Assembly: GCA_964577805.1 (NCBI GenBank)
Contig: CAZOAG010000003.1
Span: 62,001 to 126,000, forward strand
Reading direction: 5' to 3'
DNA: 64,000 bases
Source: CAZPRW01 sp964577805
GTDB lineage: Bacteria > Verrucomicrobiota > Verrucomicrobiia > Opitutales > JAIRKQ01
Shown: positions 8,601-18,306 of the stretch, in pieces
How positions within the stretch are numbered: position 1 is the stretch's first letter
Layout: each line of letters opens with the position of its first letter
Program-made: the position numbers and the translations under genes
The notes under the pieces: model-generated
What the model was told of the DNA's origin: nothing
Seen by the model: the letters and a program-made list of their open reading frames with translations, nothing else
Databases searched by the model: none

Positions 8601-10937
8601 TTAAAATGCCACACCAAATGAGTAATTAAATCTCATGCCATGCTTATTTCCCTCATCGCCGTGTATAGGGAATCCAAAATCAAGACGTAATGGCATCCCC
8701 ATAATCGTAATTTTTGTACCAACACCAGCATCTGTACAATAATGTTTCGTCGAAAAATTCCATTTTGATTCATTAACAAATCCAACTTCAGCAAAAGCAT
8801 ATATCCTAATCGGTTCTGCCAATTTTATGGAATATTCTGTAGAGGCATATGCGAATGTATTTCCACCAATACCTGTTCCATTATCACGTGGTCCAACTTC
8901 ATGAGATTTGAATCCTTTCATAAAGTTCGAACCACCTAAATAAAACCTATCGAAAAATGGTGTTGTATCTCCGCCATATGGCACGATGACACCAGATTTT
9001 CCTATCACAGAAAATACTTGTTCTGCTGTATCAAAAACCAACCAATGTTTCACGCCAGAACAATCCATTTTGACATACTTTGTCTCACCAAACACACCAG
9101 CAAATTCTGTATTTAATAAAATCCGTGAACCTTCTGTTGGAAAAATAAAGTGATCACGCGTATCTCGTTCCGCTGAGAACATCACTTTCGACACACTCGT
9201 ATTTCCTTCTTCATTAAAAAAACACCGCGGTGCATCTCGACCAATATCATAAATCTTTACATTCTCTAAATGATATCCCAAACGACCCTCCCACAATTCA
9301 TACAATCGTTTGCGCAAATATACTTCTCCACCAATCCGCGATTCATTATAATTAGCACCTGAATAATCATGCATGCTCTTACTATAATCCGTCTTATGAT
9401 AGAAAAGATCTGTACCGATCGCCAATTCACGATCATACCACCATGGCTCTTCAAAATTTACATCGAATGACGCTGTGTGCCTACCAATTTGAAAACGTGA
9501 TCGAAACTTCTGACCACCACCTTGAAATTTCTTATTCTTACTATTAATGTCGAAATTACGTTGGCTGAACTCAACAAAACCAACTACTTCACCACCTGTG
9601 CTGATACCACCACCGAATCCTATTTTTCCTGTATTCGCTTCTGTGACATCGATTTGTAAATCCTTCCGTTCTGGAATTTTAGTATCAATCGGTGTAATAT
9701 CAACGGATGAAAAATACCCAGTGTTCATCAATCGAGAACGACTATTTTTCATGCGGACTAAATCGAAGGTATCACCTGGCGCCAATGCCAATTCCCTCAA
9801 TATTACTTTATTCTTAGTTTTTGAATTACCACGAATTTCAATATCATTAACAAAACATTTTCCGCTCTCTTTAATATCAAATCTGACATCAATATCATTT
9901 GTCGTCATATTTGCATCATTCGTAGCAATAACATATGTTGCAATATAACCATCCTTGCCATACATATCACGAATGTTCTCGATACAACCATCAATAGCGT
10001 CCGGAGAAAATACATCACCGCACTGAATTCCCAATGAACGCATCACTTGCTCTTCATCATATATTGTATTCCCAGCAACAGTGATACTTCCAAATCGATA
10101 TTGTTTTCCTAAATCAACAACAATTGTAATGATCAATTTATTATCTTTTCGTTGATAAACAACATCATCAACATTAATAACAACATCTAAATATCCATGA
10201 TTCTTAAAATGTTTCTTTAAGACATCCAAATCTGTCATAAACTCATCGTCACGATAGACACCTGAACGTCCCAAAAATGAAAAAATTCCCCATTTTTTTG
10301 TACGCATTAACTTTTGAAGATCTGATGTTTTGAAACCATCTGCTCCTACAAAATTAATATATCCGATACGATATCTTTCACCTTCATAAATGTTAAATGT
10401 GATATCAGCGTCAAAATCATCATTGTCATTAACCACATCAACATCAACTGTCGCATCAACATATCCCTTATCATGATACAATGATAATAATGTCTGCTTA
10501 TCTACATTTAACGCACCAGTCGACACCCTACTTCCTACTTTCGTCGAAATTTTCGACAGTAATGCTTTGTCCTTGACCTTTTTATTTCCATTAAACGATA
10601 AAGATTTTATTTTTTCACGTGGAATAAATGAAAAGATTACAGAACATCCATCGCCATCATCATTGCTATTGACTTTCACCGAAACATTGTCGAACATCCC
10701 GCTCGCATAAAGAGATTTTATTGATGCATCTGCCAAAAATGGAGAAAATGCCTGCCCGACCTTAATCTGAACATTCGATTCAATGATAGCGCGATTAATA
10801 TTAATAGGACTACCTACATTTTTATATTCTATGTTCTTTACTATCATCGCACTGCCACCATCCGCATATGATTTTGCAGAATATGACAAAACTCCAAGCA
10901 ACATAAAAATAACAGCAACTGTTTTTTTCTTCATCAC
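8601..10937 (-). CDS. bamA: Outer membrane protein assembly factor BamA (Omp85)
   Basis: Inserts beta-barrel proteins into the outer membrane. The 778-residue product starts with a signal peptide (MMKKKTVAVIFMLLG...SYA), followed by five POTRA repeats to about residue 430 and a C-terminal 16-strand barrel (Bac_surface_Ag). The barrel ends in an aromatic-rich strand, FNYSFGVAF, with the terminal Phe typical of outer membrane barrels. The usual L6 loop motif VRGF/Y reads MKGF here (GGSNFMKGF). It lies 5 bases after dnaB, so it is probably the last gene of the ribosomal/dnaB operon. It shows the cell still has a true outer membrane. Confidence 0.95.
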   Translation of the reverse strand: MMKKKTVAVIFMLLGVLSYSAKSYADGGSAMIVKNIEYKNVGSPININRAIIESNVQIKVGQAFSPFLADASIKSLYASGMFDNVSVKVNSNDDGDGCSVIFSFIPREKIKSLSFNGNKKVKDKALLSKISTKVGSRVSTGALNVDKQTLLSLYHDKGYVDATVDVDVVNDNDDFDADITFNIYEGERYRIGYINFVGADGFKTSDLQKLMRTKKWGIFSFLGRSGVYRDDEFMTDLDVLKKHFKNHGYLDVVINVDDVVYQRKDNKLIITIVVDLGKQYRFGSITVAGNTIYDEEQVMRSLGIQCGDVFSPDAIDGCIENIRDMYGKDGYIATYVIATNDANMTTNDIDVRFDIKESGKCFVNDIEIRGNSKTKNKVILRELALAPGDTFDLVRMKNSRSRLMNTGYFSSVDITPIDTKIPERKDLQIDVTEANTGKIGFGGGISTGGEVVGFVEFSQRNFDINSKNKKFQGGGQKFRSRFQIGRHTASFDVNFEEPWWYDRELAIGTDLFYHKTDYSKSMHDYSGANYNESRIGGEVYLRKRLYELWEGRLGYHLENVKIYDIGRDAPRCFFNEEGNTSVSKVMFSAERDTRDHFIFPTEGSRILLNTEFAGVFGETKYVKMDCSGVKHWLVFDTAEQVFSVIGKSGVIVPYGGDTTPFFDRFYLGGSNFMKGFKSHEVGPRDNGTGIGGNTFAYASTEYSIKLAEPIRIYAFAEVGFVNESKWNFSTKHYCTDAGVGTKITIMGMPLRLDFGFPIHGDEGNKHGMRFNYSFGVAF

Positions 10938-10942
10938 TCTGT

Positions 10943-12364
10943 TTATCCTAATATTTTTTCATCGACGTAATTTTCAAAACGCGTCAGACTACGTATAAAT
11001 GTTAATGGAACAACACCTATAGGACCATTTCTATGTTTGGCAACTACCAAATCACGAATAACAACATCGCCATCCATATGAACATCTTTATTGTCATCTT
11101 CTGACATTACCTGTTTCGACAACATCAATACAACATCAGCATCTTGTTCAATCGCACCAGATTCTCTTAAGTCTGACAATCTCGGCTGACGGCGTTCTTT
11201 TTCAGAATCACGATTCAATTGACTCAATACAATGACAGGAACCCGAAGTTCTTTGGCCATCGCCTTTACACCTCTAGAAATTTCTGAAATTTGTTGTTCT
11301 CGAGGAACACGACTATCACCATTAATAAGCTGTAAATAATCAATAACAACTAACCCAATATTTTCTTTGCTACACATACGACGCGCTTTTGCTCGCATCT
11401 CCAATATTGTCAAATTGGTCGATTCATCAATCCATAATGGTGCAACTTGTAAATCTTTAGCAGCTTCCGACAACGCAGCACTAGCATTGCGAGAAATAAA
11501 TCCATCATGCAATTTTGTCATATTGACACCAGCACGACCACAAAGCATACGCATTGCAAGTTGTTCAGAACTCATTTCCAAACTAAAAAATAATACACCG
11601 GTAGCTTTTTTCCCTGGCTTTGGGCATACAACATTTTCAGCAATATTCATTGCCAAACTGGTCTTACCCATTGATGGACGAGCAGCTATGACGATCATTT
11701 CACTCGGACGGAATCCAAACGTCATGCGGTCTAAATCTGTGAACCCAGATGCCAAACCTGTCAATTCACCACGATGTTGTAACATCAATTGAATCGTATT
11801 AACAGCAGAATCTACTGATTGTTTTATTGGCAATGCACAATCGCTCACACGATCTGAACTAATGGAAAAAATAGCATTTTCCGCCTGTTCAATAAAATCA
11901 TTTAAATCCCCAGATTCAGAATATGCACGCTCAATATTGAGCATCGACGCATTAATGACTCGGCGAACAAGCTCTAAATCTCGAACACGTTTGACATAAT
12001 GAACAATATGAGCCGGAGTATCAATACGATCACAAATAACATTAATATATTCTAGACCACCAATGCTGTCCAAATGCCCATCGGCTTTCAATCGTTCCGC
12101 CAAAAAAATCTCATTGATCGGCGTACCAGCATCATAGATCTTTACGATCGCTTCCCATATAGTTTTATGTGCAGGCAAGTAAAACGTGCCAACCGTCACC
12201 TTGCTCTGTAGACAAAAAGTAACACTGTCCTGTCCTCCCTCGATAATGCAACATGCCAAAAGTGCTTGTTCAAAATCCGAACTATGTGGCTGAGGACGGC
12301 CGATAACAGCGTCAATACTTACAGGCTTACGCGCTATCCTTCCAATATTATCAAACCGTGCCAC
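10943..12364 (-). CDS. dnaB: Replicative DNA helicase DnaB
   Basis: The hexameric helicase at the replication fork. The 473-residue protein has the N-terminal DnaB domain (PHSSDFEQALLACC) and a RecA-like C-terminal ATPase domain with Walker A ARPSMGKTS, the Walker B region LVVIDYLQLI, and REQQISEISR and LSQLNRDSE motifs. There is no sign of an intein. It follows rplI by 51 bases and precedes bamA by 5, in the order common to Verrucomicrobia. Complete. Confidence 0.97.
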   Translation of the reverse strand: MARFDNIGRIARKPVSIDAVIGRPQPHSSDFEQALLACCIIEGGQDSVTFCLQSKVTVGTFYLPAHKTIWEAIVKIYDAGTPINEIFLAERLKADGHLDSIGGLEYINVICDRIDTPAHIVHYVKRVRDLELVRRVINASMLNIERAYSESGDLNDFIEQAENAIFSISSDRVSDCALPIKQSVDSAVNTIQLMLQHRGELTGLASGFTDLDRMTFGFRPSEMIVIAARPSMGKTSLAMNIAENVVCPKPGKKATGVLFFSLEMSSEQLAMRMLCGRAGVNMTKLHDGFISRNASAALSEAAKDLQVAPLWIDESTNLTILEMRAKARRMCSKENIGLVVIDYLQLINGDSRVPREQQISEISRGVKAMAKELRVPVIVLSQLNRDSEKERRQPRLSDLRESGAIEQDADVVLMLSKQVMSEDDNKDVHMDGDVVIRDLVVAKHRNGPIGVVPLTFIRSLTRFENYVDEKILG

Positions 12365-12415
12365 TTATAGCAATTACTCCACTGCATACACCGATGCAAA
12401 GACAACAATAGTAGA

Positions 12416-12883
12416 TTACTTTGTAATCGGATTTTCCGACACTACATCTATATCGATCTCAAGAGACAAAGCATCATGCAACTTAACAGTGGCTTTATGA
12501 CGACCGATCTCCTTTATTGGTGCGCCTAAATGGATCTTTTTACGATCGACAACAATACCGCCTGATGCTAAATGCTCACTAATCTCTTTTGCACTAACAG
12601 CACCAAACATTTTTCCATTTTCACCAGTCTTTACAACAATGGCGATTGTAGCGTGCTTCAGTTGATCAGCCAATCCTTGTGCTACTTCCAATTCTTGTTG
12701 TTCGCGGACTGCACGTGCACGTTGTAATGCTTCAATTTGCTTTTTATTTGCTCGTGTCAATGGTAATGCATGTCCATTTGGAAATAAATAATTACGAGCA
12801 TATCCAGCCTTTACACGTACTTGATCGCCCTCTGCACCAAGTGTTTTAATGTGCTTCAATAATAATATTTCGGTCGTTGCCAT
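12416..12883 (-). CDS. rplI: 50S ribosomal protein L9
   Basis: A 155-residue L9. The N-terminal RNA-binding domain carries the invariant GxxVxVKxGYARNYLFPxGxA pattern, followed by the connecting helix (NKKQIEALQRARA) and the C-terminal domain (GKMFGAVSAKEI). It lies 12 bases after ssb. In most bacteria rpsR (S18) sits between ssb/rpsF and rplI; it is absent here, so S18 must be encoded elsewhere. Confidence 0.97.
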   Translation of the reverse strand: MATTEILLLKHIKTLGAEGDQVRVKAGYARNYLFPNGHALPLTRANKKQIEALQRARAVREQQELEVAQGLADQLKHATIAIVVKTGENGKMFGAVSAKEISEHLASGGIVVDRKKIHLGAPIKEIGRHKATVKLHDALSLEIDIDVVSENPITK

Positions 12884-12895
12884 TTCTTAAACCCT

Positions 12896-13375
12896 TTAAA
12901 ATGGGACATCTTCGTCCATTTGTACATTAATATTCATTGGCCTGCTCTTACGCATGCCATCCTTTGATAAATCTTCAACAAGCTCATTAACAGGGCTAGA
13001 TTGCCTTTCTGAAATCCCCATAGCGTGATTAAAATCATCTTCACCACGAGGACCGACAAACTGAAAAGATTCCAATACAACACCTAGCTTACTGCGCTTT
13101 TCACCAGATTGTGTCTCCCATTGATCTAAACGCAAACGACCCTCAATAAGTATCGGGCGTCCTTTAGCAAAAAACTTTGCTATGACATCCGCTTGTTTTC
13201 CGAATGCATCAACATCAACAAACGCGGTCTCTTCCCTCAATGAACCATCCTGTGTCTTTGTTTGCCTGCTGACTGCGATAGTAATTTTACAAATTGATGT
13301 TCCTTGTGGGGTCACACGAATATCTGGATCACGTGTTAAATTGCCCATCAAAATTACTTTATTAAACGAAGCCAT
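12896..13375 (-). CDS. ssb: Single-stranded DNA-binding protein
   Basis: A 159-residue SSB. The OB-fold begins MASFNKVILMGNLTRDP and contains the conserved AVSRQ and FFAKGRPILIEGRL segments. The low-complexity tail ends in the acidic tip MDEDVPF, which binds SSB partner proteins (DDIPF in E. coli). Complete, and in the rpsF-ssb-rplI gene order. Confidence 0.97.
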   Translation of the reverse strand: MASFNKVILMGNLTRDPDIRVTPQGTSICKITIAVSRQTKTQDGSLREETAFVDVDAFGKQADVIAKFFAKGRPILIEGRLRLDQWETQSGEKRSKLGVVLESFQFVGPRGEDDFNHAMGISERQSSPVNELVEDLSKDGMRKSRPMNINVQMDEDVPF

Positions 13376-13394
13376 GTCAAAACAAAAATACCGT

Positions 13395-13691
13395 TTACTT
13401 TCTTACTTCAATAAAAATACGATTGATTGTTCTATCAAGTTGTAATTTTGTACGTATTCCTTCAGGAATAGACGGATTACCAGAGAACATTATTTGAATG
13501 TAAATACCGTTAGAAAATTTCTTATCAGCAACACGTTCAAAATCCTTCTGTCCTAAATTCTCAACATTAGATACTTGTCCACCGAGCTCACTGATTAATG
13601 CAACAAGCCTGTCCTTTACAGCATCCACTGTATCAGTATTGCCACGCATATCCAATATAAAACTCGCTGTATATTCCCTAATTTCCTCCAT
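13395..13691 (-). CDS. rpsF: 30S ribosomal protein S6
   Basis: I place the start at MEEIREYTASFIL (13691), where S6 normally begins; the frame is open upstream to 13742 but those 17 residues lie within pth. The product is 98 residues with the S6 ferredoxin-like pattern: TASFILDMRG, a helix ending ELGGQV, then YIQIMFSG and the final strand NRIFIEV. It overlaps the end of pth by 14 bases, suggesting coupled translation. Confidence 0.93.
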   Translation of the reverse strand: MEEIREYTASFILDMRGNTDTVDAVKDRLVALISELGGQVSNVENLGQKDFERVADKKFSNGIYIQIMFSGNPSIPEGIRTKLQLDRTINRIFIEVRK

Positions 13692-14268
13692 AAGATTTAT
13701 CTCGATTCGTTGGATTAATGTCATCTTCGCAATTTTTGTCAAGCAGTAGCTTTAAATATTCTAAAATTTCTGACATACGACCTTCTAATATTTTGATTTC
13801 ATCATGCGAAAACTTACTCAGGACATGGTCTTTCAGGTCCATTTGTTTTGACGGCTTACCACCTATTCCAACACGAAATCTTATAAAACCACCACCTAAT
13901 CGTGACAAGACATCGGAAACACCATTGTGTCCACCACAACCATCACGCAAACATATCCTGACATCACCAACAGAAAATGCAATATCGTCATAAACAACGA
14001 TAACATCCTTATTTTGGATCTTATAATATTTGCATAAACTAGCAATAGCACGGCCGCTCAAGTTCATAAACGTTGTCGGCTTTGCCAAAAATATAGTATC
14101 ATTTTTGTACTGCCATTTTGTAACGAATGCTTCATGCTTTTTGTCCAATGACCATATTAAACCATTAGCACGTGCAAGAGCATCTAATATAAAAAACCCG
14201 ACATTATGTCGGGTAAAATCATACTCTCGGCCAATATTGCCAAGACCAACTATTAATCGACGTGCCAT
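13678..14268 (-). CDS. pth: Peptidyl-tRNA hydrolase
   Basis: Releases tRNA from peptidyl-tRNA that has dropped off ribosomes. The start is set at MARRLIVGLGN, the normal N-terminus; an in-frame codon 24 bases upstream adds eight residues. The catalytic His lies in TRHNVGF (about residue 21), with KPTTFMNLSG, VVYDDIAF and the GGHNGVSDV loop intact. It sits between rplY and rpsF, as in many Verrucomicrobia and Chlamydiae. Confidence 0.95.
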   Translation of the reverse strand: MARRLIVGLGNIGREYDFTRHNVGFFILDALARANGLIWSLDKKHEAFVTKWQYKNDTIFLAKPTTFMNLSGRAIASLCKYYKIQNKDVIVVYDDIAFSVGDVRICLRDGCGGHNGVSDVLSRLGGGFIRFRVGIGGKPSKQMDLKDHVLSKFSHDEIKILEGRMSEILEYLKLLLDKNCEDDINPTNRDKSYGGN

Positions 14269-14297
14269 AGTATTTAACACGCTCAAAAACACACATA

Positions 14298-14909
14298 TTA
14301 ATCAGCGCTTGTTGATGCCTCATCGCTTTCAGAGCTTTCTGATTCTTTATCATCTGAAACATTTTTGCAAGAAACTACTGGTGTATCAGGATCTCCAACT
14401 ACTTCAACACCATTTGGCAATACCAAATCAGAGAAGTGCACAACAGAACCAACGTCCAATGTAGTAACATCAACTTTTATCGATGATGGCAAATCGACAG
14501 GTAAACATTTAATAGTAATTTCATGACGAGTCATATCCAATACGCCACCATTGTTCTTTACACCGATTGACTCACCAACGAACTCAATCGGAACAATAGT
14601 TGTCATCTTTTCTTTTTGTGACACCTCATGAAAATCTATATGCAATACCTTATCTGTCAACGGATCACGCTGAATATCAGCAATATCAGACAACATATTG
14701 CCATTATCTTTAATTTGAACCTCAACAAGAACAGCAGAATGTCCCTTTTTCAACAACAATCCTTGCAATTCTTTCTCATTAATCATCAACGATGTCGTTC
14801 CAGAAGGACCATAGATTACAGATGGAACTATGCCAGAAGCACGTAGACGATTAGATGATCCTCTTCCAGACGTTTCCCTTACTGCGGCTGATAAAGTCAA
14901 ATGTTTCAT
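14298..14909 (-). CDS. rplY: 50S ribosomal protein L25 (TL5/CTC form)
   Basis: Binds 5S rRNA. The start at MKHLTLSAAVRETSGRG is preferred; the frame is open 29 residues further upstream but the added part is hydrophobic and unlike the family. This is the long, two-domain CTC form of about 203 residues: the L25 domain (GIVPSVIYGPSG) followed by the TL5 C-terminal domain (PIEFVGESIGVKNNGGVL, VHFSDLVLPNGVEVV). A Ser/Asp/Glu-rich tail closes it. It is the first gene of the rplY-pth-rpsF-ssb-rplI-dnaB-bamA run. Confidence 0.93.
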   Translation of the reverse strand: MKHLTLSAAVRETSGRGSSNRLRASGIVPSVIYGPSGTTSLMINEKELQGLLLKKGHSAVLVEVQIKDNGNMLSDIADIQRDPLTDKVLHIDFHEVSQKEKMTTIVPIEFVGESIGVKNNGGVLDMTRHEITIKCLPVDLPSSIKVDVTTLDVGSVVHFSDLVLPNGVEVVGDPDTPVVSCKNVSDDKESESSESDEASTSAD

Positions 14910-15467
14910 ATACCTTTTATTGTCCAATAGAAAATACACCACAAAATGCAACTGAAAAAACCAACAAAGATACAGTAACATTTTTAACAGATTCAATTTA
15001 CACTATCGTGCTCATTAATTTTTTAGCAAAAAAGTCACAAGACACTTCATCAGAAATGAATCTTTCTAGCACAGGCCAACGGCAATAAAAATACCATAAA
15101 ATGGTATTATGTATAAAAAGTGAAATAAACCTAACAAATTCAGCAGATTTTTTACAAAAAACACTTGCAAAACAAAAATTACAGCCTCGCACAAGTTTTA
15201 CACATTTGTGCGCATACTCCGGCAAGTTGGCACTTAAATTGATCTAATATAAACTTTGTGTGCATTGTTGCAATTTTGCTTAACATACAATATTTTCAAA
15301 CGCGCACATCAACAGGTGATAATTTTCTGAAGCGACTATGATGATGATCAAGCGATTATCAAATGCCAATCATTCAATTAATTGCATGAAATGAAATACA
15401 TAATAAAATGGCTTTGTGGCATAACACACCTCTAAAAACAATTCAACGTGGCATTATGCCGACTCCA
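14910..15467. other. Intergenic region between clpC 3' end and rplY 5' end
   Basis: About 560 bases with no convincing gene. The longest open frame (14998-15225, minus, 75 codons) has no family resemblance and a Cys/Phe-rich composition typical of chance frames. A small inverted repeat (ATACCATaaaATGGTAT, 15090-15107) is present. The promoter of the rplY operon should lie here, but I cannot place it with confidence. No tmRNA, 6S or RNase P signature was seen. Confidence 0.4.
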
Positions 15468-18005
15468 TCATTTTGCTATTTTTTTATCTGAAACAACTGG
15501 CATTTGCTTTATTACATTAAATGTCAACGTTTTCTCACATTTTTCATGTGCAATACGTACAACACAACCATCTGCAATGTCACCAACTAACAAACGATCA
15601 GACAATGGATCCTCTATATTTTTCTCAATTGCTCTTTTCAAAGGCCGAGCACCAAATTTTTTATCATATCCCTTGGTCGCCAAAAATTCTTTTGCAGAAT
15701 CAGTCAACACAATTTCAAATCCTTTGTCCTTTGCTCGCTTTACAACCTTCTCTATTTCAACATCTACTATTTTCCTTAATGCAATACCGTCCAATTGACG
15801 GAACACTACGATGTCGGTCAATCGATTCAAGAACTCTGGCTTAAATACTTTCTTAGACTCATCCAAAATTGCATTTTTAACATTTTCAAACCCATTATCT
15901 TGTGAATTACTCATGCCGAACCCGAGCACTACATCACGTTGCAAAATCTCAGCACCAACATTACTCGTCATTATCACAATTGTGTTTTTAAAATCTACTA
16001 CCCTGCCCTGACCATCTGTCATATGACCATCTTCTAACACCTGCAACAATATCTGCAGAACATCAGGATGTGCTTTTTCTATTTCATCCAAAAGGATGAC
16101 AGAATATGGCTTACGTCGTATCATCTCTGTTAGTTGACCACCTTCTTCATGCCCAACATATCCTGGAGGAGATCCAACCATACGCGAAACAGAATGTTTT
16201 TCCATGTATTCTGACATATCAACTTGTATGATAGCATCACGATTACCAAACATCTGTTCCGCCAACATTTTGGCCAAATATGTCTTCCCAACACCAGTAG
16301 GACCTAAAAACAAGAACGAGCCGATTGGTTTATTTGGATCATTTAGGTCTGTTCTAGAACGACGTATAGCACGCACAATCGAGTCTACAGCATCATCCTG
16401 ACCAATGACAGTTTTTTTCAAAATGCTATCCATTGCCAACAGCCGTTCTGATTCTTTTTTCTCTAAGCGGGTAACAGGAACACCGGACCAACTAGAAATC
16501 ACTTGCAAAATATCATCTACACCGACAGAAATGCATTTCTTGTTTTTCTTGCTACGCGACAATATAGATTCTTTTTCTTCAATATATTTCTTCTCATCAT
16601 CACGCAATTGTGCAGCACGTTCATAATCCTGAGCAGTTATTGCATCTGCTTTTTCTGAACGGACCTGCTCGATCTTTTTATTCAATTTATCGACCTTAGG
16701 AGATGGTTGCATACCACGCAGTCTAGCACGAGCACCAGCTTCATCAATAACATCGATTGCTTTATCTGGCAAAAATCTATCTTGAATATATCTTGCAGAA
16801 AGTTTTACGGCGGATTCAACAGCATCATCTGTATACGTTACAGAATGATGCTTTTCGTAACATCCCTTCACTCCATGCAATATATTAATGCTATCTTCTA
16901 TGCTTGCAGCATCCACTTTTACTGGCTGAAACCGTCGTTCTAATGCACTATCCTTTTCAATATATTTTCTATATTCGTCTAATGTTGTCGCACCAACACA
17001 TTGGATCTCACCACGCGATAATGCAGGCTTTAAAATATTAGAAGCATCCATCGAACCTTCCGATGATGTCCCAGCACCAACAATTGTATGCAATTCATCC
17101 AAGAATAATATAATATTTTTAGCACGACGAATATCATCCATCACTGCTTTCATACGTTCTTCAAACTGCCCACGATATTTTGTTCCTGCTAACATTAATG
17201 CCATATCTAACGTAATAATACGTTTGCCAATCAATGGCTCTGGAACTTTCTGAGCAGCTATCGCTTGCGCCAATCCTTCAACAATGGCAGTTTTTCCTAC
17301 ACCAGCTTCTCCGACTAATACAGGATTATTTTTCGATCGCCTACATAGTATTTGAAGAACACGTGTAATCTCTTTTTCACGACCAATGACAGGATCTAAC
17401 ACACCATCCTGCGCCATAGCAGTCAAATCACGTCCAAATGCTCGCAATGCCGGTGTCTTTACATCGGATGAACTATCATCTCTCATCTGCATACCACTAT
17501 TCGACGTTCCAATATCATCGTCTTCATCATCCTGACCAACAGAATCAGGCCCAACAAAATTAGGGTCCAATGCCGATAAAATCGCTTGTCTACACTTTTC
17601 TATTTTTACGCCAGAAGCAAATAACAATTCCGCTGCAATCCCTTCTCCTTCTCTAAGAATTCCCAATAATATATGTTCGGTGCCAATATAAGGATGTTGC
17701 AACATGCTCGCTTCCTTAGCTGCCGCAACTAATACACGTTGAACTAAAGGAGATAATGTCATATCCGATGTTTCTACAGAATCAGACGATGTTTTTGACG
17801 AACGAGATTCAATTTCAGAACGAATTGCATCAACATCCACATTCATATCGCGCAAAATACCAACAGCAATGCACTGCGGCATTTGCATCAACGCCAATAA
17901 TATGTGTTCCGTCCCGATTAATTTCTGTCCCAATCGCTCTGCCTCTTGTCTTGCCAAAACAAGAATTTGTTGCGCCCGTGGCGTCAAATTTAACATCGCA
18001 TTCAT
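15468..18005 (-). CDS. clpC: ATP-dependent Clp protease ATP-binding subunit ClpC
   Basis: An 845-residue class I Clp/Hsp100 unfoldase. Two Clp_N repeats (GTEHILLALMQ; GTEHILLGILREG) precede the first AAA+ domain, with Walker A GEAGVGKT and Walker B IILFLDELH. A UVR-type coiled middle region (DYERAAQLRDDEKKYIEEKE) marks ClpC rather than ClpB, and the second AAA+ domain has GPTGVGKT and the GYVGHEEGG pore segment. A downstream in-frame Met three codons in would also serve as start. It is divergent from ppdK across about 300 bases. Confidence 0.96.
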   Translation of the reverse strand: MNAMLNLTPRAQQILVLARQEAERLGQKLIGTEHILLALMQMPQCIAVGILRDMNVDVDAIRSEIESRSSKTSSDSVETSDMTLSPLVQRVLVAAAKEASMLQHPYIGTEHILLGILREGEGIAAELLFASGVKIEKCRQAILSALDPNFVGPDSVGQDDEDDDIGTSNSGMQMRDDSSSDVKTPALRAFGRDLTAMAQDGVLDPVIGREKEITRVLQILCRRSKNNPVLVGEAGVGKTAIVEGLAQAIAAQKVPEPLIGKRIITLDMALMLAGTKYRGQFEERMKAVMDDIRRAKNIILFLDELHTIVGAGTSSEGSMDASNILKPALSRGEIQCVGATTLDEYRKYIEKDSALERRFQPVKVDAASIEDSINILHGVKGCYEKHHSVTYTDDAVESAVKLSARYIQDRFLPDKAIDVIDEAGARARLRGMQPSPKVDKLNKKIEQVRSEKADAITAQDYERAAQLRDDEKKYIEEKESILSRSKKNKKCISVGVDDILQVISSWSGVPVTRLEKKESERLLAMDSILKKTVIGQDDAVDSIVRAIRRSRTDLNDPNKPIGSFLFLGPTGVGKTYLAKMLAEQMFGNRDAIIQVDMSEYMEKHSVSRMVGSPPGYVGHEEGGQLTEMIRRKPYSVILLDEIEKAHPDVLQILLQVLEDGHMTDGQGRVVDFKNTIVIMTSNVGAEILQRDVVLGFGMSNSQDNGFENVKNAILDESKKVFKPEFLNRLTDIVVFRQLDGIALRKIVDVEIEKVVKRAKDKGFEIVLTDSAKEFLATKGYDKKFGARPLKRAIEKNIEDPLSDRLLVGDIADGCVVRIAHEKCEKTLTFNVIKQMPVVSDKKIAK

Positions 18006-18306
18006 ATTATCTCCGAAGTTAACATTTTACAAAAACCGACAACAAAAATCAAGAACTGTCAGTATTGTGACACAAGTCAGCAATTTCCATGCCACATATG
18101 GCAATAACATCATGCTATCAACCAACCAGCAGTTTAACTACGCAATAAAACATTATACAGTCAAAATGTTTGCAATACACCAAAAATGCACGAATGACAT
18201 TCTGATGTCTCATGAAATAACCACGTATACATATATTTGCTATTCAATAGTTGATATTTGACAGTTGTTTTTTTATTGCTAAACAAGCGATGTTAGGGAA
18301 ACGTTT
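18006..18306. other. Divergent promoter region between clpC and ppdK
   Basis: About 300 noncoding bases separating two divergent genes. A plus-strand promoter candidate for ppdK lies at 18258-18285. For clpC, a perfect TATAAT on the minus strand (18152-18157) is a possible -10, but I see no good -35 at the right distance. No inverted repeat resembling a CIRCE or CtsR operator was seen. Confidence 0.4.
18258..18285 (+). promoter_or_regulatory. Candidate sigma-70-like promoter of ppdK
   Basis: A perfect TTGACA (18258-18263), 16 bases, then TAAACA (18280-18285). It lies just upstream of ppdK, whose start at 18307 is preceded by a purine-rich AGGGAA ribosome binding site. The -10 differs from consensus at two positions, and transcription would begin very close to that binding site, so the call is tentative. 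Confidence 0.35.

Noticed and set aside
9547..9948. Plus-strand 133-codon open frame inside bamA
   Set aside because: Antisense to a clearly conserved gene; composition mirrors the barrel-coding strand.
14998..15225. 75-codon minus-strand frame between clpC and rplY
   Set aside because: No family, no ribosome binding site, composition not protein-like.
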